A stretch of 64,000 bases of DNA from Bacteroidota bacterium (lineage in GTDB: Bacteria > Bacteroidota > Bacteroidia > J057 > JADKCL01), in contig JADKCL010000001.1 of NCBI GenBank assembly GCA_016718825.1, positions 1-64,000 on the forward strand, read 5' to 3'. The position numbers and the translations under genes were made by a program. Shown piece by piece: positions 18,056-27,695 of this stretch; the first letter of the stretch is position 1; every line of letters begins with the position of its first letter. Below the pieces are notes generated by a model. It saw nothing but the letters and a program-made list of their open reading frames with translations. It made no database searches and had not been told where the DNA came from.

Positions 18056-19888
18056 ATGTGCGGAATCGTAGGATATATTGGCTACCGTGATGCTTATCCC
18101 ATTTTGATCAATGGGTTGAAGCGCCTTGAATACCGAGGCTATGACTCTGCAGGGGTCGCATTGCTCAACGGTGACCTCAATGTTTATAAAATCAAAGGCA
18201 AAGTCGCCGACCTCGAGAATTTTGCAGGGGAAAAGGAACTCTCCGGCAATATTGGCATGGGACATACGCGATGGGCAACCCATGGTGTGCCCAATGACGT
18301 AAATGCCCATCCCCACCTTTCCAATTCGCGCAATTTCGCCATCATTCACAATGGCATCATCGAGAATTACTCCTCCATCAAAAAGGAGCTGATATCGCGG
18401 GGATATAGTTTTACAAGCGACACCGACACGGAAGTATTGGTGCAGCTGATCGAAGACATCTACGTGAACAGCAAGGTTTCAGCGGATGAGGCGGTGCGTC
18501 TTGCGCTGAACAAGGTTGTGGGAGCTTATGGCATCGTGGTGATTTGCAAATCGGAGCCTAACCAATTGATCGCTGCACGCAAAGGCAGCCCGATTGTGAT
18601 CGGCATTGGTGAGCGCGAATACTTTGTTGCATCCGATGCCACCCCCTTGGTCGAGTTCACCAAAGAGGTGATTTACCTCGGCGAAGAAGAGGTCGCTGTC
18701 ATCAAGAACCACGTGATCGTCATCAAAACGATCCAAAACGTGGTCACGACACCACACGTGGAAACGTTGGAAATGGAATTGGAAGCCCTCGAAAAAGGTG
18801 GATACGACCATTTCATGCTCAAGGAAATCATGGAGCAGCCCCGGTCGATTGCCGACAGCATGCGTGGCCGGTTCAACATTGAGACTGGCGAAGTGACGCT
18901 TGGCGGACTTGCAAGTGTGAAGGACAAATTGCGGGATGCACGCCGTTTGCTCATCGTGGCATGCGGCACATCTTGGCATGCAGGTTTGGTCGCCGAATAT
19001 CTTTTTGAAGAATATGACCGAATTCCGGTCGAGGTAGAATACGCCTCCGAATTCCGGTACAGGAATCCCGTGATTTTCCCCGATGACGTGGTAATTGCCA
19101 TTTCACAAAGCGGAGAAACTGCGGATACATTGGCTGCGATCCGGCTTGCAAAGGAAAAGGGAGCCACTGTTTTGGGTGTCTGCAATGTGGTCGGATCTTC
19201 AATCCCCCGCGAAACAGAAGCCGGCGTCTATTTGCACGCCGGTCCGGAAATCGGAGTCGCATCCACCAAGGCATTCACCTCGCAGGTAACAGTGCTCATG
19301 TTGATGGCCCTGTATATCGGCCAATTGAAAGGAACCGTCGCAAAAGGAAGAAACACCCTCGTCAAAGGCTTGGCCGAAATTCCGGCGCAGGTCGAGAAGA
19401 TTCTTCTTCAGAATGACAAGATCATCGAGATCGCCAAGTTGTTTACCGACGCCACGAATTTCCTTTACCTCGGTAGAGGCTACAATTTCCCCGTCGCTTT
19501 GGAGGGTGCGCTCAAACTCAAGGAGATTTCCTATATCCATGCCGAGGGCTATCCTGCGGCAGAGATGAAGCATGGTCCGATCGCCTTGATCGATCAGAAT
19601 ATGCCGGTGGTGTTCATTGCGCCAAACGACTATAGCCATGACAAGGTCATCACCAACATTCAGGAGGTGAAGGCCCGCAAAGGCCGTGTGATCGCTATCG
19701 TTTCCGAAGGCGACCAGGAAATCAACACGATGGCCGAGTTTGTCATCGAGATTCCGCAGACTTCAGACGCCTTGCAGCCTTTGCTGTCGGTGATTCCCTT
19801 GCAGTTGCTCAGCTACCACATCGCCGTCATGCGTGGCTGCAACGTGGATCAGCCAAGGAATTTGGCCAAGTCTGTGACGGTGGAGTAA
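18056..19888 (+). CDS. glmS: Glutamine-fructose-6-phosphate aminotransferase (isomerising)
   Basis: This 610-residue enzyme makes glucosamine 6-phosphate, the entry point to UDP-GlcNAc. The class II glutaminase domain begins MCGIVGYIG, with Cys2 as nucleophile after Met removal. Two SIS domains follow, with SQSGETADTLAAIR in the first and the expected C-terminal KSVTVE. Full length and intact. The 111 bases upstream show no glmS ribozyme that I can recognise, so feedback control by that route is not supported. Its product feeds WecB, peptidoglycan and UppS-dependent glycans encoded nearby. Confidence 0.97.
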   Translation: MCGIVGYIGYRDAYPILINGLKRLEYRGYDSAGVALLNGDLNVYKIKGKVADLENFAGEKELSGNIGMGHTRWATHGVPNDVNAHPHLSNSRNFAIIHNGIIENYSSIKKELISRGYSFTSDTDTEVLVQLIEDIYVNSKVSADEAVRLALNKVVGAYGIVVICKSEPNQLIAARKGSPIVIGIGEREYFVASDATPLVEFTKEVIYLGEEEVAVIKNHVIVIKTIQNVVTTPHVETLEMELEALEKGGYDHFMLKEIMEQPRSIADSMRGRFNIETGEVTLGGLASVKDKLRDARRLLIVACGTSWHAGLVAEYLFEEYDRIPVEVEYASEFRYRNPVIFPDDVVIAISQSGETADTLAAIRLAKEKGATVLGVCNVVGSSIPRETEAGVYLHAGPEIGVASTKAFTSQVTVLMLMALYIGQLKGTVAKGRNTLVKGLAEIPAQVEKILLQNDKIIEIAKLFTDATNFLYLGRGYNFPVALEGALKLKEISYIHAEGYPAAEMKHGPIALIDQNMPVVFIAPNDYSHDKVITNIQEVKARKGRVIAIVSEGDQEINTMAEFVIEIPQTSDALQPLLSVIPLQLLSYHIAVMRGCNVDQPRNLAKSVTVE

Positions 19889-20005
19889 TCGACCTTGTTC
19901 AAATGCTCCTGAGGAGAATCTGTGAAGAGGACAATTCATTTGTCGTTGGTTACAATTGCATTTTCCCCCCATTCTTGCAACCTTTGCCTCTCAAAATTTA
20001 AAAGA

Positions 20006-20974
20006 ATGGCGACAAGGGAAAAGGTTCTTATCATTGGTGCAGGTGGTCAAATCGGCACAGAACTCACAGAATTTCTCCGTGCAAAATATACAGGTGCAGA
20101 CGTGATTGCCACCGATGTGCGTGAAAATGAGGGCCTCTCCAAAGATGGCCCTTTCTTTTTGCTCGACGTGATGGACAAGGATGCGATTTATGCCCTCGTG
20201 GAACGTGAAAAAGTCACGCAGATCTACCATTTGGCAGCCTTGCTCTCCGCAACGGGTGAAAAGAATCCGGAATTTGCTTGGAAGCTCAACATGGAAGGTT
20301 TGCTGCATGTGTTGAATGCAGCACGTGACTTGAAAGTCGCCAAGGTTTTTTGGCCGAGTTCGATTGCGGTATTTGGTCCGGGAACTCCCGCAAACAATAC
20401 CCCTCAAGACACGGTGATGGACCCCAACACCGTCTACGGCATCTCCAAGCTCGCCGGCGAACGCTGGTGCGAATACTACTACAACCGTTATGGCGTCGAC
20501 GTCAGGAGCTTGCGCTACCCTGGATTGATCGGTTACAAGTCAGCTCCCGGCGGCGGAACCACCGACTATGCGGTGGACATTTTCCACCAAGCACTCCAAA
20601 AGGGCAGCTTTACCTGCTTTCTCAAGCCTGAGACGGCCCTGCCGATGATGTACATGCCTGATGCCATCCGTGCGACGATCGCCTTGATGGACGCACCTGC
20701 CGAACAAGTAAAAATCCGCTCGAGCTACAACCTTGCGGGTATCAGCTTCACCCCCGCGCAAATTGCAGACGCCATTCGCAGGCACTTGCCCGGATTCAGC
20801 ATTGACTATGCACCCGACTTCAGGCAGGCGATTGCCGATAGCTGGCCCAATAGCATCGACGACAGTCGTGCCTGTGCCGACTGGGGCTGGAAAATGGACT
20901 ATGATCTGGAGGCCATGACCTCGGACATGTTGCTCCATATCGGCGAGCAACTTGGGAAAACCGTGACTGTGTGA
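20006..20974 (+). CDS. SDR-type L-threonine 3-dehydrogenase
   Basis: This 322-residue protein has an NAD-binding GAGGQIG motif (11-17), PSSIAVFGP and the catalytic pair Y144 and K148 in YGISK, as in the extended-SDR epimerases. The N-terminal sequence, close to IGAGGQIGTELTEFLR, is the hallmark of the epimerase-like threonine dehydrogenases known from Flavobacterium. It would oxidise threonine to 2-amino-3-ketobutyrate. The start at 20006 is preferred because the upstream in-frame ATG at 19922 adds a stretch unlike the family. A sugar-nucleotide epimerase is the alternative. Confidence 0.82.
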   Translation: MATREKVLIIGAGGQIGTELTEFLRAKYTGADVIATDVRENEGLSKDGPFFLLDVMDKDAIYALVEREKVTQIYHLAALLSATGEKNPEFAWKLNMEGLLHVLNAARDLKVAKVFWPSSIAVFGPGTPANNTPQDTVMDPNTVYGISKLAGERWCEYYYNRYGVDVRSLRYPGLIGYKSAPGGGTTDYAVDIFHQALQKGSFTCFLKPETALPMMYMPDAIRATIALMDAPAEQVKIRSSYNLAGISFTPAQIADAIRRHLPGFSIDYAPDFRQAIADSWPNSIDDSRACADWGWKMDYDLEAMTSDMLLHIGEQLGKTVTV

Positions 20975-21034
20975 TGAAAATCATGCAACAATCATTTGCC
21001 GGATGGGTTAATGGCTGTAAAGAGTGAAAATAAT

Positions 21035-21352
21035 ATGGCAGTTGTAACTTCTACAGATCAAGACTTTAAAGCCCAGCTTGCTGAGCATCCGTTGGTTGTG
21101 GTGAAATACTACGCAGATTGGTGTGGCGCATGCCGCCTATTTGCCCCCAAGTTCAAGAAGATAGCCGACGATGCGCGATTTGCGGGTGTGCAGTTTCTGG
21201 ATGTGAATGCCGAAACCAGCCCCGAAGCCAGAAAGCTGGCCGGCGTGAGCAACCTCCCGTTTTTTGCCACCTTCAAAAATGGTCAATTGGTCAAGGGTGA
21301 CTTCACTGCAAAACCCGAATTGGTCGAGACCATGATTTCCGAAATCCTTTGA
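21035..21352 (+). CDS. Thioredoxin
   Basis: This is a 105-residue single-domain thioredoxin with active site WCGAC (Cys30 and Cys33), where classical thioredoxins have CGPC. It also has the cis-proline region NLPFF. No signal peptide, so cytoplasmic. Earlier in-frame ATGs exist at 20996 and 21011, but 21035 gives the normal thioredoxin N-terminus. It is followed 33 bases later by a small DUF6952-like gene, a pairing common in Bacteroidota. The GA dipeptide should alter redox potential relative to GP. Confidence 0.88.
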   Translation: MAVVTSTDQDFKAQLAEHPLVVVKYYADWCGACRLFAPKFKKIADDARFAGVQFLDVNAETSPEARKLAGVSNLPFFATFKNGQLVKGDFTAKPELVETMISEIL

Positions 21353-21385
21353 TGAGAACGCGGTTTCGCCTCAAATAGCATTAGA

Positions 21386-21628
21386 ATGAAACTTGCAGAG
21401 ATTAAGAAACTGGTAGAAACCTACGATCTGACCGCACTTGCTGCCGCAGAGCAGCACTTGATGGAGGGTGAGCCCCTCGGCATCGAGGTAGGTGGCGCAG
21501 ACGAAGGGGAGCAACTCACCCACATCATGGCAGCGATGGAAGTCCTGAAGGATGTTCAGGAGAATGGCTCAGACCCCAAGGAGGCGTTGCGGAATTACAC
21601 CAAACGTGTCAGGGAATCCATCAGCTGA
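21386..21628 (+). CDS. Small DUF6952-like protein
   Basis: This 80-residue acidic, helical protein starts MKLAEIKKLVE and ends in KRVRESIS. Position after a thioredoxin gene, size and the C-terminal AMEVLKDVQENGSDPKEALRN region resemble the DUF6952 family. Function is unknown. Co-transcription with thioredoxin suggests a partner or substrate. A strong terminator begins 50 bases downstream and ends the plus-strand block. Confidence 0.65.
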   Translation: MKLAEIKKLVETYDLTALAAAEQHLMEGEPLGIEVGGADEGEQLTHIMAAMEVLKDVQENGSDPKEALRNYTKRVRESIS

Positions 21629-21677
21629 GCCTTGCGGTTTGGGATGATGGGTTGTGGGAAAGAGAAAGCTCCCACAG

Positions 21678-21721
21678 AAAAGCGAAGGTCGATCCCGTTT
21701 CCGAGATCGACCTTCGCTTTT
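21678..21721. terminator. Bidirectional terminator, 17-bp perfect stem
   Basis: Two arms (21678-21694 and 21705-21721) are perfect reverse complements around a 10-base loop. The stem begins AAAA and ends TTTT, giving a U-run on either strand. It lies between the converging thioredoxin/DUF6952 genes and the TPR gene and should stop transcription from both sides. Confidence 0.85.
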
Positions 21722-21757
21722 TGGGGTTATCATCCGGCAAATTTACCGGAAAGGAGA

Positions 21758-23431
21758 TCAACCACCCTTTGCCTTTACATACTCCAGCCCTTTTTTGGCA
21801 TCCTCATCTGCGGGATCAAGTTCGAGGATTTTTTCCCAGAAGGGTCTCGACTCAGCAAACTTCTCGGTAACCGTTGCGAGGTAGGCAGCCTTGTAGCGCA
21901 ATGCAGTGATGAAATCGGTCTTGTACTTGGCAATTTTTTCAGCATCATTTCCAAGCAAATCAAGCACCTTTTGGTAGTGTGGCAGCGCCAATCCCTGCTT
22001 TGAACCTGGATCTTGAGCAGCATTGCTGCGGCCTCTCCAAGAATAGCCAATGTGGAGATCAGGCATTTTCTGGGTCATCACTTCAAAGACACTATCGGCA
22101 TGGATGAAGTCTTTGATTTGGAAATAGGCCTGACCAAGGGCAAAGTTCTCCTTCAATTGGTACTTGCCTGAAGTATTGCTCTGCACAAACTTGCGCAGGT
22201 AGTAAATGCGTTTGACGGTATCCTTCTTTTCCTTGTACATCTCTGCAACAGCATTGTACAATTCAAAGTTGGGAGCCCCCTCTGCACCTTTGGCTTTTTC
22301 CATCTCGATGGAAAGCTCATAGTTTTTCACCGCCTCGACATCATTGCCCTGAAGTTGGAAAGCCTTTCCGTACACTTCATAGTCAGTGGCGATAATCGCC
22401 TTGGGGTTGGTTTTCACAGCGTCCCAGTAAGCATTGAACCACTGCATTGCCTTTGCAGCATCAGGCGGAGTTTTCTTCACGTAGCTGTAAGCAAGGAGAC
22501 GCTTCACCAAGGTCGAGTTGGTATCGATGATCACCTTTTCGCCAATCTCAATGGTCTTGTCAAATTGGTCGCCCAAGTAATAGATGGTCATCTGAATGAT
22601 GCGTGACCCTTTGTCGCCACCCATGATTTCCAAGTACTTGTTGATGTTCTCCTCAGCCTTGTCATATTTTTTGGCAAGGATCCACATCTCGGCCATGGCA
22701 CGGTATACAGGACCGAAGCCAGGGTCAAGCTCGATGGCTTTCTGGAATTTGTCGGCAGCTTCCTGGAACTTGCTTTGCTTTTTGAACAATTGTCCGAGGC
22801 GGAAGTAACCGTAGATATAGGCAGGATCCTTTTCGATGGCCTTTTCATACATGCCTTGTTCCAGTTCCTCGACGCCTTGGAGGCCGTAGAGTTTGCCGAG
22901 CAACACATAGCTTTCTGCATCGTTGGGGCTCAACTTTTGCACTTTGTAGAGGTAGAGTTCGGCCTCTTTCAAAAAAGGCTGTGCCTTCGCTTTGTCCTTC
23001 GTGCTGTAAGCCATATAGGCCTCAGCAAGTGCGAGGAAAGTTTTGGGATCGTTTTTGACATTGAGTCCCGCGGCTTTGTCGAGTTCAAGTTTTGCCTTTT
23101 CAAAATTATCCTGATAGGCTGCCACAGCACCTGCTCCGACGAAATTCATCGGGTTGCGGGACGAGTGGCCTTGACCTTTGGTAAACCAAGCGGAGGCTTC
23201 GTTGACTCTGTCCGTCTCGAAATAGGCGCGGCCCATCAAATAATCGATTTTATCGTTTTTGGGATCTTGCGCGAGGATTTTTTGACCCATCGCAATCGCC
23301 TCTTCATATTTGCCGATATCGATGAGGCGCTTGACCTCACCTTCGGTCTGGGCCTTGACAACAGATTGTCCAACAAACAAGACAACCGACAGGGCCAAGA
23401 AGAAGCGTTTTAACTTTGCTGACATATCCAT
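21758..23431 (-). CDS. Secreted tetratricopeptide-repeat protein
   Basis: About 557 residues: a signal peptide ending near VVKAQ, then a long array of TPR-type helix pairs (for example AYIYGYFRLGQLFKKQSKF). ATG codons occur at 23449, 23431 and 23425. The 23431 start gives a compact signal peptide, and a TATATTCG element close to the promoter consensus sits just before 23449. The protein is probably periplasmic and acts as a scaffold. It follows the PstS-like lipoprotein gene by 52 bases. No partner can be named. Confidence 0.8.
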   Translation of the reverse strand: MDMSAKLKRFFLALSVVLFVGQSVVKAQTEGEVKRLIDIGKYEEAIAMGQKILAQDPKNDKIDYLMGRAYFETDRVNEASAWFTKGQGHSSRNPMNFVGAGAVAAYQDNFEKAKLELDKAAGLNVKNDPKTFLALAEAYMAYSTKDKAKAQPFLKEAELYLYKVQKLSPNDAESYVLLGKLYGLQGVEELEQGMYEKAIEKDPAYIYGYFRLGQLFKKQSKFQEAADKFQKAIELDPGFGPVYRAMAEMWILAKKYDKAEENINKYLEIMGGDKGSRIIQMTIYYLGDQFDKTIEIGEKVIIDTNSTLVKRLLAYSYVKKTPPDAAKAMQWFNAYWDAVKTNPKAIIATDYEVYGKAFQLQGNDVEAVKNYELSIEMEKAKGAEGAPNFELYNAVAEMYKEKKDTVKRIYYLRKFVQSNTSGKYQLKENFALGQAYFQIKDFIHADSVFEVMTQKMPDLHIGYSWRGRSNAAQDPGSKQGLALPHYQKVLDLLGNDAEKIAKYKTDFITALRYKAAYLATVTEKFAESRPFWEKILELDPADEDAKKGLEYVKAKGG

Positions 23432-23483
23432 GGTGTGTGAGAATTTCATGCGAATATAGCTGAATAACCTGTTTTCCTTGAGT

Positions 23484-24494
23484 TCAATCCTCTTTTTCTG
23501 GAAGAACGATGAGTCTGGGCGGCATTGACTTTGGCACAAGGCCAGCTTTGAGTAGGATGCGTTGCCCAATCTCTCCTGCACTGTAGTTTGCAAACCCCGT
23601 GCCTAATCCGAGGAAGTGCTCCCTGCTTACAATGATTACGGGTCGCGACAGCGGGTATCTCCCTAATGCAATCTCGTTTTGATAGGGCCGAATGAAAAAG
23701 CCGCTCACGTCCGAGGTGTCCGTCGCATCGAGCCGTGCAAGTTTGATCTTTTCCAAAACCGCCTGCACAGCGCGGGAGTCCCGATCAGAAACTTGACAGT
23801 AACCGATGAACCCGATGGCATTCTTGTCTTGACTGACGTACTCCACGACCTTTTCTTGACTCGTTGCCTCGAATGCATTTTTGGGTAATGCTTGTTCGGG
23901 CTTCAAAAACCTTTCCCGAATCATCCGCACCGTGCTCGAGGTGGGGGCATCAAAAACCAAATTGACCGGATCGTCTGAATCTCCGCCGATTTGCCGCCAA
24001 GTATAGGCTTCCCCGCGTACAACCTTGCCCAAAGCCTCCATCGTGAGGCTATCCATTGGATTTTCAGGATGCAAAATTGCCACGATGGCATCGCTGGCAA
24101 TTTGGGTAACAGTGGTGCGGCTTTGCTGCTTGCGCAAGACCGCCGTCTCCGGTGCTGTCAGTTCGCGGCTCAAAATGATCAGACGCATCGAATCTTGCTG
24201 CAGACCCTTCACCAGTTCATCCTCAGTGGCATAAATGGCATTGAGCTCCGCTTTAGGATTCTCGATGTGAAAGGCATCCACCAATTGTTGAATCACCGGC
24301 TGCATGGTGATGTCGATGCCGATATTGATGCGGCCGGCCTCGGGGGATTCCTTGGACGAAACTTTCGTACGAGGAGTTTCCTTCTCTTTTCCGCTGCCCG
24401 CAAACTCGCATCCCCACATCAATACCACCATCGCCAGCGCAACAAGGATGCACCGGCTAAACGAAGTGGGGACGGAAGAAGCGACACTTTTCAT
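23484..24494 (-). CDS. PstS-like phosphate-binding lipoprotein
   Basis: This 336-residue protein has a lipobox near VLMWGC (Cys about residue 29) and a type II periplasmic binding fold of the PstS-like family. The family regions are RINIGIDITMQPVIQQLVDA near the start and KNAIGFIGYCQ late. No pstC, pstA or pstB genes are nearby. A role other than classical ABC import, for example sensing or delivery to another transporter, is possible. It lies upstream of a TPR protein, an arrangement seen in other Bacteroidota. Confidence 0.75.
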   Translation of the reverse strand: MKSVASSVPTSFSRCILVALAMVVLMWGCEFAGSGKEKETPRTKVSSKESPEAGRINIGIDITMQPVIQQLVDAFHIENPKAELNAIYATEDELVKGLQQDSMRLIILSRELTAPETAVLRKQQSRTTVTQIASDAIVAILHPENPMDSLTMEALGKVVRGEAYTWRQIGGDSDDPVNLVFDAPTSSTVRMIRERFLKPEQALPKNAFEATSQEKVVEYVSQDKNAIGFIGYCQVSDRDSRAVQAVLEKIKLARLDATDTSDVSGFFIRPYQNEIALGRYPLSRPVIIVSREHFLGLGTGFANYSAGEIGQRILLKAGLVPKSMPPRLIVLPEKED

Positions 24495-24533
24495 TCTTAT
24501 TTGTCTCTACGAAGTTAAGGCAAAACTTAGTAT

Positions 24534-26080
24534 TTATCCATTTGCAAAAGGTGCGAGCGTTTGCAGGAAATTGATTAACCGGTCAAAGGAAAAAATCCCG
24601 AGCCAGAGCAGTGGAATGCTCATTCCGACCAATATCACGGGTATCAAACCGCGAAATGCAGGCCATGTTTTGATCACAGGATTGCCAAAGACCATCGTGC
24701 TCGCGACCCGCAAATAGTAAAAAGCGAAAGCACCGTGTTGAGCAAAACCGCGATCAGCAAGACGACCAGCACAACCTGTCCGGTGGACTGATATTCGGTC
24801 AATCCGGCTAGAAAAAGACGGAGCTTCGCGATGAATCCAGCCGTCGGCGGCAAACCTGTCAACGATACCATGGCCAATGCGGTGATGAAAGCCACCATCG
24901 GAAGGCTTGCCGACAAGCCCTTGAGTTCTTTGATCGTCTTGATGCCAGCCTCTTCTTCGAGCCAACCTGCCAAGAGGAAGGCAACCATGTTCATGCAGAG
25001 ATAGATCGTGAGGTAAAACATCACGACAGCAAAGCCGGAACTCTGGAAAAACAGTACGCCGGCAAGGATATAGCCAGTCTGAGCAATGGAACTGTAAGCC
25101 AACATTCGACGGAGATTGTCTTGCCGCAATGCAGCCAAGTTTCCCAACAGCATACTGCCCATGGCAAGGATGGCTAGCACCCAGGACAGGTTTTGCATCA
25201 AGCCCTGCACGTCTTCGGTTGGTAGAAGGGCAATGCTATGGTGTATGCTGGCAAAGAAGCGAATCAACATGGCAAATCCTGCGACCTTGGGCGCAACAGC
25301 GAGCAAGGAAGCGACAGGGTGCGGTGCCCCCTCCATGACATCCGGCATCCAGAAATGGAAGGGCAGGGCTCCGATCTTGAAGGCAAAGCCTCCCAAGACC
25401 AAAACCAGCATCATGGTCACCGGCCAGACACCTGCCGCCACTAAACCTTCGCCAAACGCCGCCGAATGCGGGTCGAGCGTGCCGGTAAACCCGTACAACC
25501 ACGAGATGCCATACAGCATTACTCCAGAGGCAAAGCAACCGTAAATCACGTATTTCAAGGCTGCTTCGGCACTTTTGTTGCGCAGGCGCGCATAAGCTGT
25601 GAGGGCGTACGCGGGCAAGGAAACCATTTCCAAGGCCAGGTACACCATCACCAGGTTTTGCGCCATGGTCATGAAGGCCATCCCAACGGCCATGCCCAGC
25701 AGCACAATGTAGTATTCGCCCATGCCTTTGGCTTCGGTGCGAAGCTTGGTGCTTTGCTGTGCTGCCAGCAATGCCAGCACGGTTCCCACACCGACTAGCA
25801 ATTTCATATAGGCGGCAAAGCGGTCTGGGGTGATCATCCCGAGAAAGTTGCCGTGCGTAGGAACCTCCGCGGGCCATAGCAACAGCGTGGTCGCGACAAA
25901 CAAAACGATGGTTCCGATCGCCGCAAAGGGTAAAATCAGTTTGGAGCGTTTGCCGACGGTGATTTCGAGGATGATCGCCAGTAAGAAGCCAGCAATCAGG
26001 ACGACCTCAGGAAGAATGCCGCCGACGCTGTCGCTGAGAAGGGACAGTTGATGCGCCAGGTATGAGGTGGAGTTGTCCAT
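24534..26080 (-). CDS. nuoN: NADH-quinone oxidoreductase subunit N (one-base frameshift near the C-terminus)
   Basis: Proton-pumping antiporter-like subunit of complex I, about 515 residues when repaired, with around 14 membrane helices. The main frame runs from the ATG at 26080 but hits a stop at 24674 after LLNTVLSLF. The missing C-terminus (YYLRVASTMVFGNP and on to residues ending LAPFANG) continues in the next frame to 24534. Adding one T to the T run at 24719-24723 restores a single frame. It is last in the nuoHIJKLMN block, 1 base after nuoM. I treat the shift as a probable sequence error. Confidence 0.88.
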
Positions 26081-26081
26081 T

Positions 26082-27692
26082 TTAGAAATTGGACAGCAGA
26101 TCGGTATAGCCAGCCACGGCCGTTTCCATTAGCCCGAGCAATAAACCCGGGAAAAGCCCCAAAACGACCATCATCACCGCGAGCGGCACAAACAGCGCGA
26201 TTTCCTTGGGGGTCAAATCGGTCAATGCCTTGGCATCTCCCGTGCCGACATAGCTGAATTCGCCAAAGAACATTTGGCGGAAGGTGCGCAGGAAATAGAC
26301 GGCCGCAAAAACGATCCCCAACACAGAAACGATGGGAATCCACACCGGCATGCCAAACCCCGTCGCCTTGAAACTTCCAAGGAAGACCAGCATTTCGGAG
26401 ACGAATCCATTCAAACCCGGCAAGCCCATCGACGCAAAAAAGGCGATCAGGACAAAGACTGTATAGCGGGGCATTTTGCTCCAAAGGCCGGTGAAGTGCA
26501 GGATTTCGCGGTCATGGACGCGGTCACTCAAGACGCCCGCAATCAAAAACAAGCCAGCGGAAACCACGCCGTGGTTGAACATTTGCAAGACCGCCCCGTC
26601 CATTCCTGCCGAATCCAAACTGGCAATTCCAAGCAAGACAAAACCCATGTGGGAAATCGAGGAATAGGCAATCATGGCTTTCAAATCCTTTTGGGACATC
26701 GCAACCAAACCGCCATACAGAATGGAAACCATTCCCAGTACCGCCACTACCGTCGCATAGTTCACCCCCGCCTCGGGAAACAGACCGTAGCAAATCCGAA
26801 GAATGCCATAGCCGCCAACCTTGAGCAAAACCGCAGCCAGCACCACCGAAATCGGGGTACTTGCCTCTACGTGCGCATCGGGCAACCACGTATGGACCGG
26901 GACAGATGGCACTTTGATTGCAAATCCGATGAGCAATACAAAAAAGGCCAACGTCCGTGCATCCATTCCCAGCAGGTCCACGCCTTGGGAGAAAATGCCG
27001 GTCGAAACCATATTCGGGAAGGCTCCGGTCAAATCGGGCATCATGTACAGCATGTTAAATGTGTACACGGGTCTGCCCAATTCCGCTGTCAATACCGGGT
27101 CCGTAAAGCTGAAGGCCAATCCGACCATGATCAGCAGCATGAACACCGAACCAAACAGGGTGTATAGGAAAAACTTGATAGCCGCGTATTCCCGCCTTGC
27201 GCCGCCCCACATGCCGATGAGGAAGAACATCGGCAGCAGCATGAATTCGTAGAAGAGGTAAAACAGGAAAAAATCCATCGCCAAAAAGCAGCCCAGCATG
27301 CTCAAATCCAGCAAGAGAAACAGTGCCCAATAGACTTTGGGCCGCTTTTCGACATCAAAGGATTTCCAAGCCACGATCGGCAAGACCAACACAGTGAGCA
27401 TCACCAAAATCAGGCTGATGCCATCCATTGCAAGGTGAAATTCGATGTTGAGCAAACCTGCACTTCCCAAGTCAAGGCGAATCCATTGCAATTGCTCGAC
27501 GATGCGGAAATCCATGAAGTTGGCGTCTCCCGACAAGAATGCGGGGAGGATGGCCGCAAAAAACCATGCTGTTTGCAGCAAAGTCGCCAGCAAGCCCACT
27601 TGACGCAAAACACCGCTCTTCCCGCCAGGCAAAAAGAGTACCGCCAACAGGGCGACGAGCGGCAACAACAGCAGTATGGTGAGCGATCCCAT
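26082..27692 (-). CDS. nuoM: NADH-quinone oxidoreductase subunit M
   Basis: This 536-residue complex I antiporter-like subunit has about 14 membrane helices. Family features include the charged FEFMLLPMFFLIGMWG region in helix 5 and HTWLPDAHVEAST mid-protein. It forms part of the membrane arm that pumps protons or sodium ions on quinone reduction. It sits between nuoL (3-base gap) and nuoN (1-base gap), so it belongs to one operon. Confidence 0.95.
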   Translation of the reverse strand: MGSLTILLLLPLVALLAVLFLPGGKSGVLRQVGLLATLLQTAWFFAAILPAFLSGDANFMDFRIVEQLQWIRLDLGSAGLLNIEFHLAMDGISLILVMLTVLVLPIVAWKSFDVEKRPKVYWALFLLLDLSMLGCFLAMDFFLFYLFYEFMLLPMFFLIGMWGGARREYAAIKFFLYTLFGSVFMLLIMVGLAFSFTDPVLTAELGRPVYTFNMLYMMPDLTGAFPNMVSTGIFSQGVDLLGMDARTLAFFVLLIGFAIKVPSVPVHTWLPDAHVEASTPISVVLAAVLLKVGGYGILRICYGLFPEAGVNYATVVAVLGMVSILYGGLVAMSQKDLKAMIAYSSISHMGFVLLGIASLDSAGMDGAVLQMFNHGVVSAGLFLIAGVLSDRVHDREILHFTGLWSKMPRYTVFVLIAFFASMGLPGLNGFVSEMLVFLGSFKATGFGMPVWIPIVSVLGIVFAAVYFLRTFRQMFFGEFSYVGTGDAKALTDLTPKEIALFVPLAVMMVVLGLFPGLLLGLMETAVAGYTDLLSNF

Positions 27693-27695
27693 GAA

